Of a stretch of 64,000 nt of DNA, positions 7,395 through 16,396 are shown in pieces. The number at the start of each line of letters is the position of its first letter. The stretch's first letter is position 1. Made by a program: the position numbers and the translations under genes. The stretch comes from Guyparkeria hydrothermalis (GTDB lineage: Bacteria > Pseudomonadota > Gammaproteobacteria > Halothiobacillales > Halothiobacillaceae), in contig NZ_JAJSED010000001.1 of assembly GCF_023555385.1 (NCBI RefSeq), positions 62,001 to 126,000 of the forward strand, written 5' to 3'. The notes beneath the pieces were generated by a model. It had not been told where the DNA came from. It searched no databases and saw only the letters and a list, made by a program, of their open reading frames with translations.

Positions 7395-7508
7395 TCGAGC
7401 ATGGGCGCAATACAGAACCGCCACGGGCTGGCAGTCGGAGTCGGGGGCGAGTTCTGGGCGCGGTCTGAGGTGATCGCGAGCGGCTCGGTGGCGAACGGTC
7501 CGGCATTG
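7395..7508 (-). pseudogene. Displaced original 5' end of dusA
   Basis: The minus strand reads SPWRFCIAPMLD in frame, as in intact dusA, up to the 20-bp repeat at 7395-7414, and then turns into unrelated sequence. There is no in-frame ATG and only the 5' tip is present. It is the half of the ancestral gene cut off by the element. A TACAAT box near 7505-7510 may be the old dusA promoter. Confidence 0.7.
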
Positions 7509-7542
7509 TAACGGCAGCAGCCCAAGGCGTCAGGGGAGGCCG

Positions 7543-8271
7543 TCAGGGCAGCAGGCCCTTGACGACCGCGCTGATGCCGGCGATGGCCGCAATGCCGAGA
7601 ATCACCGGTCGCAGGGCGGCGAACGGCACCCGGTGGACCAGATGACCGGAGGCGAGAAAGCCCAGTAGCGTGCCGGGGAAGATCGCGGCGAATAGCTGCC
7701 ATTCCCGTGCCCCGATGAAACCGGAGAAGAACAGCGCCACGGCACTGGCGAAACTGGCGAACAGGAAGAAGGCCGACATGTTGGCTCGCACCAGTGGCCC
7801 GCGCTCGTTCTGGTAGATCAGGGCGATGGGCGGGCCGCCCACGGCGGTTATCGTGCCCATGTACCCCGACGCCCCGCCTGCGATCACGCTGTTGCGCGCG
7901 TTGAGCCGTGGCTGCAGGCCCACCACGCTCAGTAGCACGGCGAGCAGAATCAGGATGCCGAAGGCCAGTTCGAAGCCGCGCGGGGTCAGCACGGCCAGCG
8001 TGGCCACCGCGAGCAGGGTGCCGATGATGTCGCCGCCGATGGCGAAGCGGACCTGGCGGAAAGCGAGGTTGGCCCGGCTGCGCCACAGGATCAGCACCGT
8101 CAGCAGCACGGCGTTGAGGATCAACGGCCCGGGCAGGAACAACGGGCTGATCAGGAATAGCAGTGGGGCCGAGAGCGTACCGATGCCATAACCGGCCAAC
8201 CCCTGAAGCAGAGCGCCGGCGAAGATGGCCAGGTTGGCCAGCACGAGTTGGAGCAGGGTGACGTCGTCCAC
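7543..8271 (-). CDS. TauE/SafE family membrane exporter
   Basis: A 242-residue protein with about seven to eight hydrophobic helices. The repeated half-signature ALLQGLAGYGIGTLSAPLL near the N-terminus and GYMGTITAVGGPPIALIYQ in the middle is diagnostic of the TauE/SafE (DUF81) family, whose members export sulfite, sulfoacetate or related anions. In a sulfur-oxidising bacterium sulfite export is reasonable, but the neighbours do not test it. The start ATG is at 8271. Confidence 0.85.
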   Translation of the reverse strand: MDDVTLLQLVLANLAIFAGALLQGLAGYGIGTLSAPLLFLISPLFLPGPLILNAVLLTVLILWRSRANLAFRQVRFAIGGDIIGTLLAVATLAVLTPRGFELAFGILILLAVLLSVVGLQPRLNARNSVIAGGASGYMGTITAVGGPPIALIYQNERGPLVRANMSAFFLFASFASAVALFFSGFIGAREWQLFAAIFPGTLLGFLASGHLVHRVPFAALRPVILGIAAIAGISAVVKGLLP

Positions 8272-8310
8272 GCGTGGTTACTCCGGGCATCTCGGTGAAT
8301 GGCGGCAACG

Positions 8311-8335
8311 AAAAATCCCCGGCCGGGCCGGGGAT
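8311..8335 (-). terminator. Intrinsic terminator of the YjfB-like gene
   Basis: Arms ATCCCCGG and CCGGGGAT pair over a 5-base loop, and on the minus strand the hairpin runs into TTTTT. It follows the small motility-type gene at 8374-8589 and separates it from tauE. Confidence 0.8.
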
Positions 8336-8373
8336 CGGGGAACCGTGCGGGCGGTTCGGTCTGGCGCGGAGTC

Positions 8374-8589
8374 TCAGGCGTAGGTGTTGATTTGCCCGCC
8401 GAGGGGACCGTCGCCGGAGGGGGCTGCGCTCTGACCGCCACCCTGGGCGATCGATTCGAGCAGCGGCGCCATGGCCTTTTCCTGCGTTTCCATTGCCTCC
8501 TTCTGGACGCGTACGCCGATTTCCTGTGCCAGCTGAAGGTTCGCCATTGCGGCCTGCATGCCGTTTGCTGCGGATACCGGGTCGGCCAT
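8374..8589 (-). CDS. YjfB-like putative motility protein
   Basis: A 71-residue helical protein: [20 protein letters not shown], then a heptad-like stretch to about residue 50 and a flexible tail. The pattern fits the YjfB putative motility family (short proteins found beside flagellar or chemotaxis genes, no known activity). SD GAGGAGAA lies before the ATG at 8589. It diverges from a chemoreceptor gene that has a flagellar sigma-28 promoter. No such promoter was seen on its own side. Confidence 0.6.
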   Translation of the reverse strand: MADPVSAANGMQAAMANLQLAQEIGVRVQKEAMETQEKAMAPLLESIAQGGGQSAAPSGDGPLGGQINTYA

Positions 8590-8751
8590 GTCGCATTCTC
8601 CTCGGTGCGGTGTCTGGGCTTATGGATGCATCACCAAAAGCGAATGCATCAGATGGACAGAAGTGTACGCTCTCGGCCGCCGACGTGCACCCCGACTGCC
8701 GCCCTGCAAGCTGCCCGATCATCCGCCCCGCGTTGATGTTAATAGGATGGC

Positions 8752-8778
8752 TAAAGGTTGGGCGGCTGGTGCCGATCC
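8752..8778 (+). promoter_or_regulatory. Sigma-28 (FliA) promoter of the chemoreceptor gene
   Basis: TAAA (8752-8755), 15 bases, GCCGATCC (8771-8778). This matches the enterobacterial sigma-28 consensus TAAA-N15-GCCGATAA at ten of twelve fixed positions. It is 57 bases before the ATG. Confidence 0.8.
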
Positions 8779-8834
8779 AAGGCGCACATCCAAGACAAGA
8801 ACGCAGCAAGCGTCATCCCGAGGAAAGCCCATTC

Positions 8835-10457
8835 ATGAACCGTTTGAACAACACCACCAAGATACTGCTGGCCTTTGCCGTGTCGGCCATCCTCTTCATC
8901 GGGGCTCTGGTCTACGCCCTGAGTCAGATGGAGTCGGTTTCCGAGCAATACCTGCAGGTCCAGCACCAGGACAATGCCCGCGTCGAGGCTTTGCAGGACG
9001 TCATGAGCAACGGCCTGCTCGGTGGGGTCGCCACCCGCAACAAGGTGTTCCGTCCCGAGCTCGAGGGCGCCATCAAGGTGATGCGCAAGACCGACGAGGT
9101 GGTGCGTGCCTCGATCGCCGAGGCCCGGTCGCTTACGGCGGTCGAGAACGACAAGGCACAAGCCCTTCTCGACGGCATCGAGGCAAGCTGGCAGCAGGTG
9201 ATGGCCGCGCGGCTGGCCGTGTTCGAGCAGGTCGAGGCCGGCAATATCGCCGCGGCGGAGCGGCTACTGGTACGTGACGAGCATCCGGTCTGGCAGCAGA
9301 TCCGCAAGGACATCCAGTCGCTGATTGCCTCGGCCAAGCAGCGCGAGACCGAGCGCACCGAGGCGGCCATCGACCATAAGGAAGCGGCCTTCTCCGCCAC
9401 GGTTGTCATCGGCGTGGTCGCGCTGGGCGTCGGCGTGTTCCTGCTGGTGCTGGTGATGGCCTCGTTCACCCGCCGGATCCGTTATGTCATCAGCGCGATG
9501 CGCGATATCGCCGAAGGGGAGGGGGATCTGACCCGCCGCTTGCCCGCCGACGGGCATGACGAATTCGCGCAGTTGTCAGGCGCGTTCAACCAGTTCGTGG
9601 CACGCATCCAGACGCTGGTTTGCGAGATCACCGACTCGACCGGACAACTGGCAGCCTCGGCCGAGGAGATGTCGATGATCACCCGCCAGTCGCGCGAGAG
9701 TACCCACGAGCAGAACGAGCAGACGCAGATGGTCGCCTCGGCTATCGAAGAGCTGACCGCGACCACGCGCGAGATCGCCGAGAACACCAACCAGACGGCG
9801 AGCGCGTCCAACGAGACCGAGGAGGTCACGCACGGCGGGCAGCGGGCGCTCAAGCGCTCGATGGAAAACGTGAACCAGCTGATGGACTCGATGCAGGACA
9901 CGGCGGCCTCGATCGGCCAGCTCGAGTCGCAGACCCAGGACATCGGCAAGGTGCTGGACGTGATCCAGGGCGTGGCCGAGCAGACCAACCTGCTGGCGCT
10001 GAACGCGGCGATCGAGGCGGCCCGGGCCGGGGAGCAGGGTCGCGGCTTTGCGGTGGTCGCCGAGGAGGTGCGCAACCTGGCGAGCCGGACCCAGCAGTCC
10101 ACCGAGGAGATCAAGGGCATCATCGACAGCCTGCGTGACCGGGCCCGCCGGACCGTCGAGGCGATGGACGTCAGCCGTTCGCAGGGCGAGGCGACCCTGG
10201 AGGCGGTCAACGAGACCGACGACTCCCTCGATGCGGTCGTGCGCCACGTCAATCACATCAACGAGATGACGATGCAGATCGCCACCGCTGCCGAAGAACA
10301 GTCGGCGACCGTGGAGGAGGTCAACCGCAATCTCGAGCGTATTCGGGCCAAGAGCGCGGAGCTCGACGACGCCTCCGAGCAGGTCTCCACCGCCGGTGGC
10401 GACCTCACCCACCTGTCGGCGAACCTCGACGGACTGGTCAACCGCTTCAAGACCTGA
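8835..10457 (+). CDS. Methyl-accepting chemotaxis protein
   Basis: 540 residues. TM1 is at about 10-30, followed by a helical periplasmic sensor at 31-185 (four-helix type), TM2 at 186-210, HAMP to about 265, then the methylation and signalling coiled coil. The hairpin tip [20 protein letters not shown] begins near residue 375. There is no C-terminal pentapeptide for CheR docking. It should couple an unknown ligand to CheA/CheW. The frame is open upstream, but the ATG at 8835 after AGGAAAG gives the proper TM1. Transcription comes from the sigma-28 site upstream and ends at the terminator at 10481. Confidence 0.93.
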   Translation: MNRLNNTTKILLAFAVSAILFIGALVYALSQMESVSEQYLQVQHQDNARVEALQDVMSNGLLGGVATRNKVFRPELEGAIKVMRKTDEVVRASIAEARSLTAVENDKAQALLDGIEASWQQVMAARLAVFEQVEAGNIAAAERLLVRDEHPVWQQIRKDIQSLIASAKQRETERTEAAIDHKEAAFSATVVIGVVALGVGVFLLVLVMASFTRRIRYVISAMRDIAEGEGDLTRRLPADGHDEFAQLSGAFNQFVARIQTLVCEITDSTGQLAASAEEMSMITRQSRESTHEQNEQTQMVASAIEELTATTREIAENTNQTASASNETEEVTHGGQRALKRSMENVNQLMDSMQDTAASIGQLESQTQDIGKVLDVIQGVAEQTNLLALNAAIEAARAGEQGRGFAVVAEEVRNLASRTQQSTEEIKGIIDSLRDRARRTVEAMDVSRSQGEATLEAVNETDDSLDAVVRHVNHINEMTMQIATAAEEQSATVEEVNRNLERIRAKSAELDDASEQVSTAGGDLTHLSANLDGLVNRFKT

Positions 10458-10480
10458 GGCGCTTGAAAGAGCAGCACGAG

Positions 10481-10509
10481 AAAGGGCCGGCGACATGCCG
10501 GCCCTTTTT
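10481..10509 (+). terminator. Bidirectional terminator between the chemoreceptor and fieF-like genes
   Basis: Eleven-base arms AAAGGGCCGGC and GCCGGCCCTTT pair around GACAT, with T runs on both strands. The two genes converge here. Confidence 0.85.
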
Positions 10510-10557
10510 GTTGGTTCGTCGGTTCCTGCCGGGGCGAGCTCGCCGCCCCAGCCGTGG

Positions 10558-11580
10558 TCAGGAGCCGGCGATACGCCGGATGAAGGGCAGGCGGCGCCAG
10601 AGACTCGGTTGCGTGTCGGTCAGGTCGCGGCAGGTCTCGCATTGTCCGGCACGCGGTCGGCGTGTGGTCAGTGGTTCGATGCGCATGGGAGAGGGGCCGT
10701 TGCCCGGCTTCCAGGCCGAGAGCGGCTCCTCGTGGATCATCACGTCCGCCCCGGGGAAGGTGCGCAGCAACCGCGCCTCGACCTCGTCGCCGACCTGGTG
10801 GGCGTGGTTGAGATCGATGTGATTGTCCAGATAGAGATAGAGCTGGATGATCATGGTGCGCCCGGCAAGCCGGGTGCGAATCTGGTCGACCGCGTGCACC
10901 GACGGATGCGCGGTGGCGATCTGGGCGACGCGGTTCTCCGTTCCGTCGAGCACCTCGCGATCCATGAGGTGGTCGAGCGCCTCGCTGCCCACCTTCCAGG
11001 CGCTGTAGAGGACGAACACGCCCACGGCGGCACCGAAGGCCGGGTCGAGCCAGTTGAGCCCGTAGCCGGCAAGGATCAGCACGGCGATGGTCGAGGCGTT
11101 GACCAGGAAGTCCATGCTGTAGTGCGAGGCGTCCGCCTTGATGGCGGGCGAGCGCGTCTTGACGATCACGTAGCGCTGGAAGGTGATCAGCGCGAGCGTG
11201 GCGACCATCGAGAACAGCATTACCGCCACGCCCCAGTCGACCGCGTCGATCGGTTGCGGGCGGATCAGGCGCTGCAGCGCCTGGACCATCAGGAATACGC
11301 CGGAACCGGCAATGAAGGTGGCCTGCGCGAGCGCGGCCAGCGGTTCGGCCTTGCCGTGGCCGTAGCGGTGATCCTCGTCCGGCGGCTGCAGGGCGATGCG
11401 CACGGCGACCAGCGTCACCAAAGAGGCCAGGAGGTCCATGGTGGAATCGATCAGCGAGGCGAGCATGCTCACCGAGTTGGTTGTGATGCTCGCCGCGAGC
11501 TTGAGCGCCATCAGCGTCAGGGCGAGGGTCACCGAGGCGGTGGTGACCATGCGCAGCAGTTTCGCGTGTCGATTGGCCAT
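10558..11580 (-). CDS. Cation diffusion facilitator, FieF/YiiP-like metal efflux protein
   Basis: 340 residues. Six membrane helices span about 12-215. The transport-site residues of FieF are present at the same numbers, Asp45 and Asp49 in LIDSTMDLL, with the second pair in ASHYSMDFL. A cytoplasmic cation-efflux domain follows. It should exchange Zn, Fe or Mn for protons at the inner membrane. After the usual domain there is an extra tail of about 45 residues with a CETC motif that FieF lacks and that could bind metal. The start ATG is at 11580. Confidence 0.9.
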   Translation of the reverse strand: MANRHAKLLRMVTTASVTLALTLMALKLAASITTNSVSMLASLIDSTMDLLASLVTLVAVRIALQPPDEDHRYGHGKAEPLAALAQATFIAGSGVFLMVQALQRLIRPQPIDAVDWGVAVMLFSMVATLALITFQRYVIVKTRSPAIKADASHYSMDFLVNASTIAVLILAGYGLNWLDPAFGAAVGVFVLYSAWKVGSEALDHLMDREVLDGTENRVAQIATAHPSVHAVDQIRTRLAGRTMIIQLYLYLDNHIDLNHAHQVGDEVEARLLRTFPGADVMIHEEPLSAWKPGNGPSPMRIEPLTTRRPRAGQCETCRDLTDTQPSLWRRLPFIRRIAGS

Positions 11581-11664
11581 GTGTGGTGGTCGCCTCGTCA
11601 GGGTCGATGCCGGTCCCGGGCGCGCGCATGAGGCCGTGGCGTGCCATCGGGAAAGTTAGGCAAG

Positions 11665-11686
11665 ACTAATACCGAACTAGATTAGT
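11665..11686. repeat. Inverted repeat in the fieF-ycjX divergent region
   Basis: ACTAAT (11665-11670) and ATTAGT (11681-11686) form an inverted repeat with a 10-base spacer in an AT-rich pocket between two divergent genes. The size and place suit an operator, but no factor can be named. Confidence 0.3.
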
Positions 11687-11832
11687 ACCATTTTAATGCA
11701 GCCCGGCGTTGAGCGCCAGCCCGGCGGGAACATGGGACCGCAATGCGCTTGTCGGGCGCGCAGGGCTTGGGCGCCGTGGCCGGCTCGACTACCATCGGTC
11801 CACCTTGTTCGTTCGCGAGAGCCGTGCCATCG

Positions 11833-13170
11833 ATGGCCCATGATTCGTCCTCATCCCCGATCACCGGCTGCCCGGTCACCCGCATTGGCATCACGGGATT
11901 GTCCGGCGCCGGGAAATCGACGCTGATCACGGCGATCATCAATCACCTGGAGAATGCCCGGCGCGGCGCGCTCACCGATCATCCTGGACTGGCGGCGATC
12001 CGCCACGGTCGCTGGCATCGCGAGATCGAGCGGGCCTTCGACTACGACCACGCCCTGACCGCCCTGACCAGCCAGCCGCCCAGCTGGCCCGAGTCGACCC
12101 GCGACTGGTCGATCGCCCGCCTGACGCTCGACTACCAGCGGCGCTGGTACTCGCTGCGTCCGCGCCGGCGTTGCCTGGAACTGTTCGACTACCCCGGCGA
12201 GTGGTTGCTGGACCTGTCGCTGCTCGACTGGTCGTTCGCCGACTACAGCGCCCATTGGCGCGACTGGCTGGCGCGTCATCCGCGCCGGGAGATTGCCCCG
12301 GGACTGCTCGAGGAGCTGGCGGGGATCGATCCGGCGGCACCGCTCGATCCGGAACAGATGGAGTCGCTGTCGCAACGCTGGTCGATGATGCTTGCCGACA
12401 GCCGCCTGCCGCCGCATCGCCTGTCGCGCAACCTGCCCGGACGCTGGCTGATGCCGGGCGAAGGCTTCGATCCCGATGCCATGCCGTTCCTGCCGCTACC
12501 GGCCGCGGTCGAGCAGCCGGCCGGCGAGTATCCGCAGGGATCGTGGGGCGAAGTCTGCCAGCGCCATTTCGCGTATTACCGCGACCGGATCGCCCGGCCG
12601 TTCTTCGAGTCGCATTTCGGCCGCCTCGATGCCCAGGTGATCCTGGTTGACCTGCTCGGGGCGCTGCGCAGCGGGCGCGCTGCATTGGCGGACATGCGGG
12701 CGGCGCTCGAATCGATTCTCGAGCCGTTTCGCTACCGCGAGGGGCACTGGCTGGCGAACCTGTTCGGCCGGCGCATCCGCCGTGTGGCCATTGTCGCCAC
12801 CCAGATCGATCACCTGCTGCCCGCCGACCAGGCGCGACTCACCCGGCTTCTCGACAGCTATCTGTTCGAACTGACCCAGTCGCTGGCAGGCAAGGACGTC
12901 GAGTTGCGCCTGTTTGCCATCTCGGCGGTGACGGCGGCCCAGTCGCGGGAGGATGGTCGCGGTGAGCCGATGCTGGTGGGCACCGAGAAGAGCTCCCGGC
13001 AGAAGATTGCGTTCACTCCACCTTCCATTCCCGAGCAGATGCCGCACGACCTCGACCTTGTCATCGATGACCTGCCCACGCTGGCGCCACCGGCCGGTCT
13101 CGACCGGGCCCGACCGTTTCCGGGGCGGCGCGTGGATGGCCTGCTCGACTTTCTCATCGGGGAACACTGA
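11833..13170 (+). CDS. ycjX: YcjX-like P-loop NTPase (DUF463)
   Basis: 445 residues. The Walker A motif GLSGAGKST is at 22-30; conserved YcjX segments follow (DYPGEWLLDLSLL near 118, LVDLLGALRSG near 275, AIVATQIDHL near 320). E. coli YcjX is a GTPase-like stress protein encoded with ycjF. The first in-frame ATG after the AT-rich intergenic stretch that puts the P-loop near the start is 11833. The next gene, 22 bases on, is the ycjF homologue, as in E. coli. The biochemical role is unknown. Confidence 0.88.
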   Translation: MAHDSSSSPITGCPVTRIGITGLSGAGKSTLITAIINHLENARRGALTDHPGLAAIRHGRWHREIERAFDYDHALTALTSQPPSWPESTRDWSIARLTLDYQRRWYSLRPRRRCLELFDYPGEWLLDLSLLDWSFADYSAHWRDWLARHPRREIAPGLLEELAGIDPAAPLDPEQMESLSQRWSMMLADSRLPPHRLSRNLPGRWLMPGEGFDPDAMPFLPLPAAVEQPAGEYPQGSWGEVCQRHFAYYRDRIARPFFESHFGRLDAQVILVDLLGALRSGRAALADMRAALESILEPFRYREGHWLANLFGRRIRRVAIVATQIDHLLPADQARLTRLLDSYLFELTQSLAGKDVELRLFAISAVTAAQSREDGRGEPMLVGTEKSSRQKIAFTPPSIPEQMPHDLDLVIDDLPTLAPPAGLDRARPFPGRRVDGLLDFLIGEH

Positions 13171-13192
13171 CTATGTACACAGGAGAATCGGC

Positions 13193-14185
13193 ATGACTGA
13201 TGCTCGATCCCCTCGCGAGGGCCACCTGGCCACGCGGATTCATGCCCAGGGCGAGGGGGTGCCCGATATCGATCCCGAGGCGCTTTACGACGCGGCGGAC
13301 TTGGAAGACGACGGCGAGAACCTGCTCGAGCCCCGGCGCGGGTTCCCGTGGCTGGCCACAGTGTTCGGCGTGGTGGCCATCACGTGGATCGCGATCAACT
13401 GGCTGCAGGCGATCTACTGGGCGCACGCAACCCACCCGTCGCTGGGCTGGGCGGTGTTCGGCATCGGCGTGTTTGTGGCTGCCGTGGGCTTGGTGCTCGT
13501 GGGGCGGGCCTGGCATCAGCGCCACCATATCGACGCCATCGCGCTGTTGAATCGACGCCTGGCCGACGCCGAGCGTGACGGCGAAGCCGGGCAGTCGGTG
13601 GTCCAGCTGCGGAACGCGGCCGAACACCTGCTGGCCGACAGCCCCTACCGAAAGACCTTCGAGGACAACCTGCTCGGCATCGATGCCGGCAGTCATGCCA
13701 CCGAACTGGTCGTGGCCCTCGAGCGCGGTTATGCCGAGGCGGACGAGCGCGCCCGGGCACTGATCCAGCGCGAGGTGGTGCGCACGGGGCTGTTCATTGC
13801 CGCCAGTCCCTATCCGGCGCTCGACCTGCTGCTGGTGGCCTGGCGCAATGCACGCATGGTCAATGTCATCGCCCGCATCTACGGCTTGCGACTCTCGTTC
13901 CCGGCGCGGCTGCGGCTCTACCGGATGATCGTGCAGAACATGGCCTTCGCCTCGGCCACCGAGACCGTGCTCGATTCGGCCAGCGAGGGCTGGGCGAGCA
14001 ATCTGCTGGTCAACTTAGGCGCCCGCGCCGGGCAGGGCGTGGCAGTGGCGCTCTACTCGCTGCGCATCGGGCGACAGGCGATGCGCGCTTCGCGGATCGC
14101 CCCCGAGCACCGGCCGTTGGTCGACCGCAACCTGGCCCGGCTGATCCTGGGCGCAATCCGCGAGCGGTCCGCCGGGAACCGATAG
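13193..14185 (+). CDS. ycjF: YcjF-like DUF697 membrane protein
   Basis: 330 residues. The N-terminal 50 are polar and acidic, two membrane helices lie at about 55-75 and 85-107, and a soluble DUF697 domain ends in a hydrophobic AVALYSLRIGRQAMRASR stretch typical of YcjF. The ATG at 13193 follows AGGAGA. It is paired with ycjX, and the partners probably act together at the inner membrane under stress. The function is not established. Confidence 0.85.
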   Translation: MTDARSPREGHLATRIHAQGEGVPDIDPEALYDAADLEDDGENLLEPRRGFPWLATVFGVVAITWIAINWLQAIYWAHATHPSLGWAVFGIGVFVAAVGLVLVGRAWHQRHHIDAIALLNRRLADAERDGEAGQSVVQLRNAAEHLLADSPYRKTFEDNLLGIDAGSHATELVVALERGYAEADERARALIQREVVRTGLFIAASPYPALDLLLVAWRNARMVNVIARIYGLRLSFPARLRLYRMIVQNMAFASATETVLDSASEGWASNLLVNLGARAGQGVAVALYSLRIGRQAMRASRIAPEHRPLVDRNLARLILGAIRERSAGNR

Positions 14186-14210
14186 CGAGCCACCCTGCGA
14201 GGGAAAACGC

Positions 14211-14669
14211 ATGGAACAGCGTGTGAGCGTGATCACCCTGGGCGTGGCGGACCTGGCCCGTTCGCGGGGCTTCTACGAACAGGGCATGGGGTGGACCGTC
14301 GGCGACAGCGCGGAGCAGGTCGTCTTCTTCCAGCTCAACGGCACGGTGCTGGCGCTCTACCCGCGTGAGGCGCTGGCCCGGGATGCCTTGGGAGAGGATG
14401 CCGGTATCCCGGCCGCGGGCAACGGCTTTTCGGGGATCACCCTGGCTCACAACGTGCGCTCGCCGGCGGCGGTCGACGAAGTGCTCGCGCAGGCGAAGGC
14501 GGCGGGCGGTCGTATCGTCAAGCTTGGGGAGAAGGCCTTCTGGGGCGGCTACTCCGGCTATTTCGCCGATCCGGACGGGCATCTGTGGGAGGTGGCCTAC
14601 AACCCGTTCTGGACGCTCGATCCGGACGGCACCGTCTGGCTGGATGTCGAGCTCGGGGATCAGAGCTGA
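14211..14669 (+). CDS. VOC (glyoxalase/bleomycin-resistance) family protein
   Basis: A 152-residue single-domain protein with the VOC pattern: VITLGVADLARSRGFYE at the N-terminus, FADPDGHLWEVAYNPFW near 118-134. Metal-site His and Glu candidates are present (His in GHLWE and the following Glu). The family includes dioxygenases, lyases and thiol transferases, so the reaction cannot be told. It ends in TGATG overlap with the next gene, which suggests co-translation. Confidence 0.8.
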   Translation: MEQRVSVITLGVADLARSRGFYEQGMGWTVGDSAEQVVFFQLNGTVLALYPREALARDALGEDAGIPAAGNGFSGITLAHNVRSPAAVDEVLAQAKAAGGRIVKLGEKAFWGGYSGYFADPDGHLWEVAYNPFWTLDPDGTVWLDVELGDQS

Positions 14670-15307
14670 TGACGAACCGGGCAGGCGAGCGCTTCTGGCT
14701 CCTGACCGGCGGGACGTTGTTGGTCCTCGTCGCGCTGGTTGCCTCCGGTATCGATCCGTACGACCGGGCCACCTGGATGCTCGAGGTCGCGCCCGCGGTG
14801 ATCGCCCTGCCGATCCTCTGGCTGACCCGGCATCGCTTCCCGCTGACCCCGATCGTCTACGTCGGCATCTTCCTGCACGCCTTGGTGCTGATCTACGGCG
14901 GCGCCTACACCTACGCGCGGGTGCCGCTGGGATTCGAGATTCAGGACTGGTTCGATCTGGCGCGCAACCCCTACGACCGCATCGGCCATTTCTTCCAGGG
15001 GTTCGTGCCGGCCCTGATCGCCCGCGAGATCCTGATCCGCGGAGCATTCGTCCGCGGGCGCTGGATGCGCGATTTCCTGGTGGTCTGTGTGGTGCTGGCG
15101 ATCAGTGCGAGCTACGAGTTGCTCGAATGGGCGGTGGCGGTGTTCGCCGCCGACGGGGCAGTTGCCTTCCTCGGCACACAGGGCGATCCCTGGGACACGC
15201 AGTCCGACATGTTCCTGGCGCTGCTGGGAGCGCTTGCTGCGCTGGTCACGCTGTCGCGGTGGCAGGATCGTCAGATTCGGCAACTGACGTCGGTTCGCGG
15301 CGGCTGA
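14669..15307 (+). CDS. YjdF-like DUF2238 membrane protein
   Basis: A 212-residue membrane protein with about six hydrophobic segments. The conserved middle YDRIGHFFQGFVPALIAREI, YELLEWA and DPWDTQSDM are the hallmarks of the DUF2238/YjdF family, whose function is unknown. The ATG at 14669 overlaps the stop of the VOC gene. Its end is two bases from the end of the convergent diguanylate cyclase gene, leaving no room for a separate terminator. Confidence 0.85.
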   Translation: MTNRAGERFWLLTGGTLLVLVALVASGIDPYDRATWMLEVAPAVIALPILWLTRHRFPLTPIVYVGIFLHALVLIYGGAYTYARVPLGFEIQDWFDLARNPYDRIGHFFQGFVPALIAREILIRGAFVRGRWMRDFLVVCVVLAISASYELLEWAVAVFAADGAVAFLGTQGDPWDTQSDMFLALLGALAALVTLSRWQDRQIRQLTSVRGG

Positions 15308-15309
15308 TC

Positions 15310-16251
15310 TCAGGTCGGGGAATGGATGCAGTTTCGCCCGCGGCCCTTGGCCCGGTAGAGATGGCAGTCGGCAGTCTCGACCAGCTCGACGGGGTCCATT
15401 TCCTCGGTCGGGATGGTCGTGGCGACGCCGAAGCTTGCGGAGAGGTGCGGGCCGATCGGTGACCTGGCGTGGAGGATCCGCTGGTCGAGGATCAGCTGCC
15501 GGCAGCGTTCGGCCACGCGCTGCGCGGATGGCTCGTCGGTGTTCGGCAGCAGGAGCAGGAATTCCTCGCCGCCGAAGCGGGCCAGCAAATCGCCGGACCG
15601 CAGCCCGGAGGCTTCCAGTGCCCGGGCGACCGCCTTGAGGCAGTCGTCGCCGGCGAGATGGCCGTACTCGTCGTTGTATTGCTTGAAGTAGTCGATATCG
15701 AGCATCACGACCGAAATGGGCTGGCCGTGACGCTGCGCGTTGGCCCATTCCACCTCGAGGATCGAGTCGAACATGCGCCGGTTGGCCACGCCGGTGAGAC
15801 CGTCCTTGAGCGACAGCTCCTCGAGTTCCTTCTGCAGTCGGAGCAGCTTTTCCTCGCTGGCCTTGCGTTCGCTGATGTCGAACATGAAGCCGACCAGGCT
15901 GTCGACCTTGCCGCTCTCGTCGCGCATCACGTGCACCACGTCGCGAATCCAGAGGTAGTCGCCGTCCTTGGTGAGCGCGCGGTAGTCGGCCTCGTGGTCG
16001 GACCCGGCCTTGGACTGCGCCACGCAAAAGTTGACCACCCGCTCGCGGTCGTCGGGGTGCATGCGCTCGGCCCAGTCGTCGATGCCGACCCAGCTTTCCG
16101 GGCTCCAGCCGAGCAGTCTCTCGATCTGCGGGCCGATGTAGGAGAACGTCAGCGTCTCCCAGTCGATCTTCCACGGGATCGCCTTGGTGGATTCGAGCAG
16201 GGTCCGGTAGACCTCGTGATCGGGTTCCATCACGTTTTCCGGGCTTGTCAC
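15310..16251 (-). CDS. PAS-GGDEF diguanylate cyclase
   Basis: 313 residues, soluble. A PAS/PAC sensor covers about 15-140 (LGWSPESW, RALTKDGDYLWIRDVV), followed by a GGDEF domain from about 150. The A-site GGEEF and the product-inhibition site RSGD five residues before it are intact, so c-di-GMP synthesis with feedback is expected. DGLTGVANRRMFD marks the domain start. The start ATG is at 16251. One of three GGDEF proteins in the window. Confidence 0.9.
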   Translation of the reverse strand: MTSPENVMEPDHEVYRTLLESTKAIPWKIDWETLTFSYIGPQIERLLGWSPESWVGIDDWAERMHPDDRERVVNFCVAQSKAGSDHEADYRALTKDGDYLWIRDVVHVMRDESGKVDSLVGFMFDISERKASEEKLLRLQKELEELSLKDGLTGVANRRMFDSILEVEWANAQRHGQPISVVMLDIDYFKQYNDEYGHLAGDDCLKAVARALEASGLRSGDLLARFGGEEFLLLLPNTDEPSAQRVAERCRQLILDQRILHARSPIGPHLSASFGVATTIPTEEMDPVELVETADCHLYRAKGRGRNCIHSPT

Positions 16252-16396
16252 GGTGCCGGCTTCCTCTAACTGGTGACGTCAGGGCGCGACGGTCGCCCGA
16301 GGGCGGGGCTGCTATTTTCGATCGCAGTTGTCGATACCCGCGAGACGCAATGTATATCGAAAACCGTATGAGCGGGAAGCACTCGTCGCGGCGGGG

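Larger units (their letters stand above)
5803..7414. mobile_element. Remnant of an integrative element inserted in the 5' end of dusA
   Basis: The region between the two copies of the dusA 5' end (about 1.6 kb) interrupts the original gene. The borders are 20-bp identical repeats. The interior carries three small minus-strand genes, a decayed tRNA-Pro, and clustered GTGCTACC repeats near one border with one related copy near the other. It is visibly richer in A+T than its flanks. Integrative islands using dusA as target, driven by dedicated tyrosine integrases, are known and replace the gene's 5' end just as seen here. No integrase gene remains, so this is a deleted or decayed island. Confidence 0.75.
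7027..7542. other. Gene-free stretch holding element border, decayed tRNA and displaced dusA 5' end
   Basis: These 516 bases contain no convincing gene. They hold the leader of the small membrane protein, the tRNA-Pro-like sequence, a 10-bp inverted repeat (TTGTTGCTCA at 7215-7224 and its complement at 7269-7278), one GGTGCTACTA, the second att repeat, and about 100 bases of the original dusA 5' region including a TACAAT box. Confidence 0.6.

Noticed and set aside
7142-8809. A 555-codon minus-strand frame spanning tauE, the YjfB-like gene and the dusA fragment
   Set aside because: It runs through three unrelated features in a different phase from tauE. The only meaningful part is the short dusA-like stretch, reported as a gene fragment.
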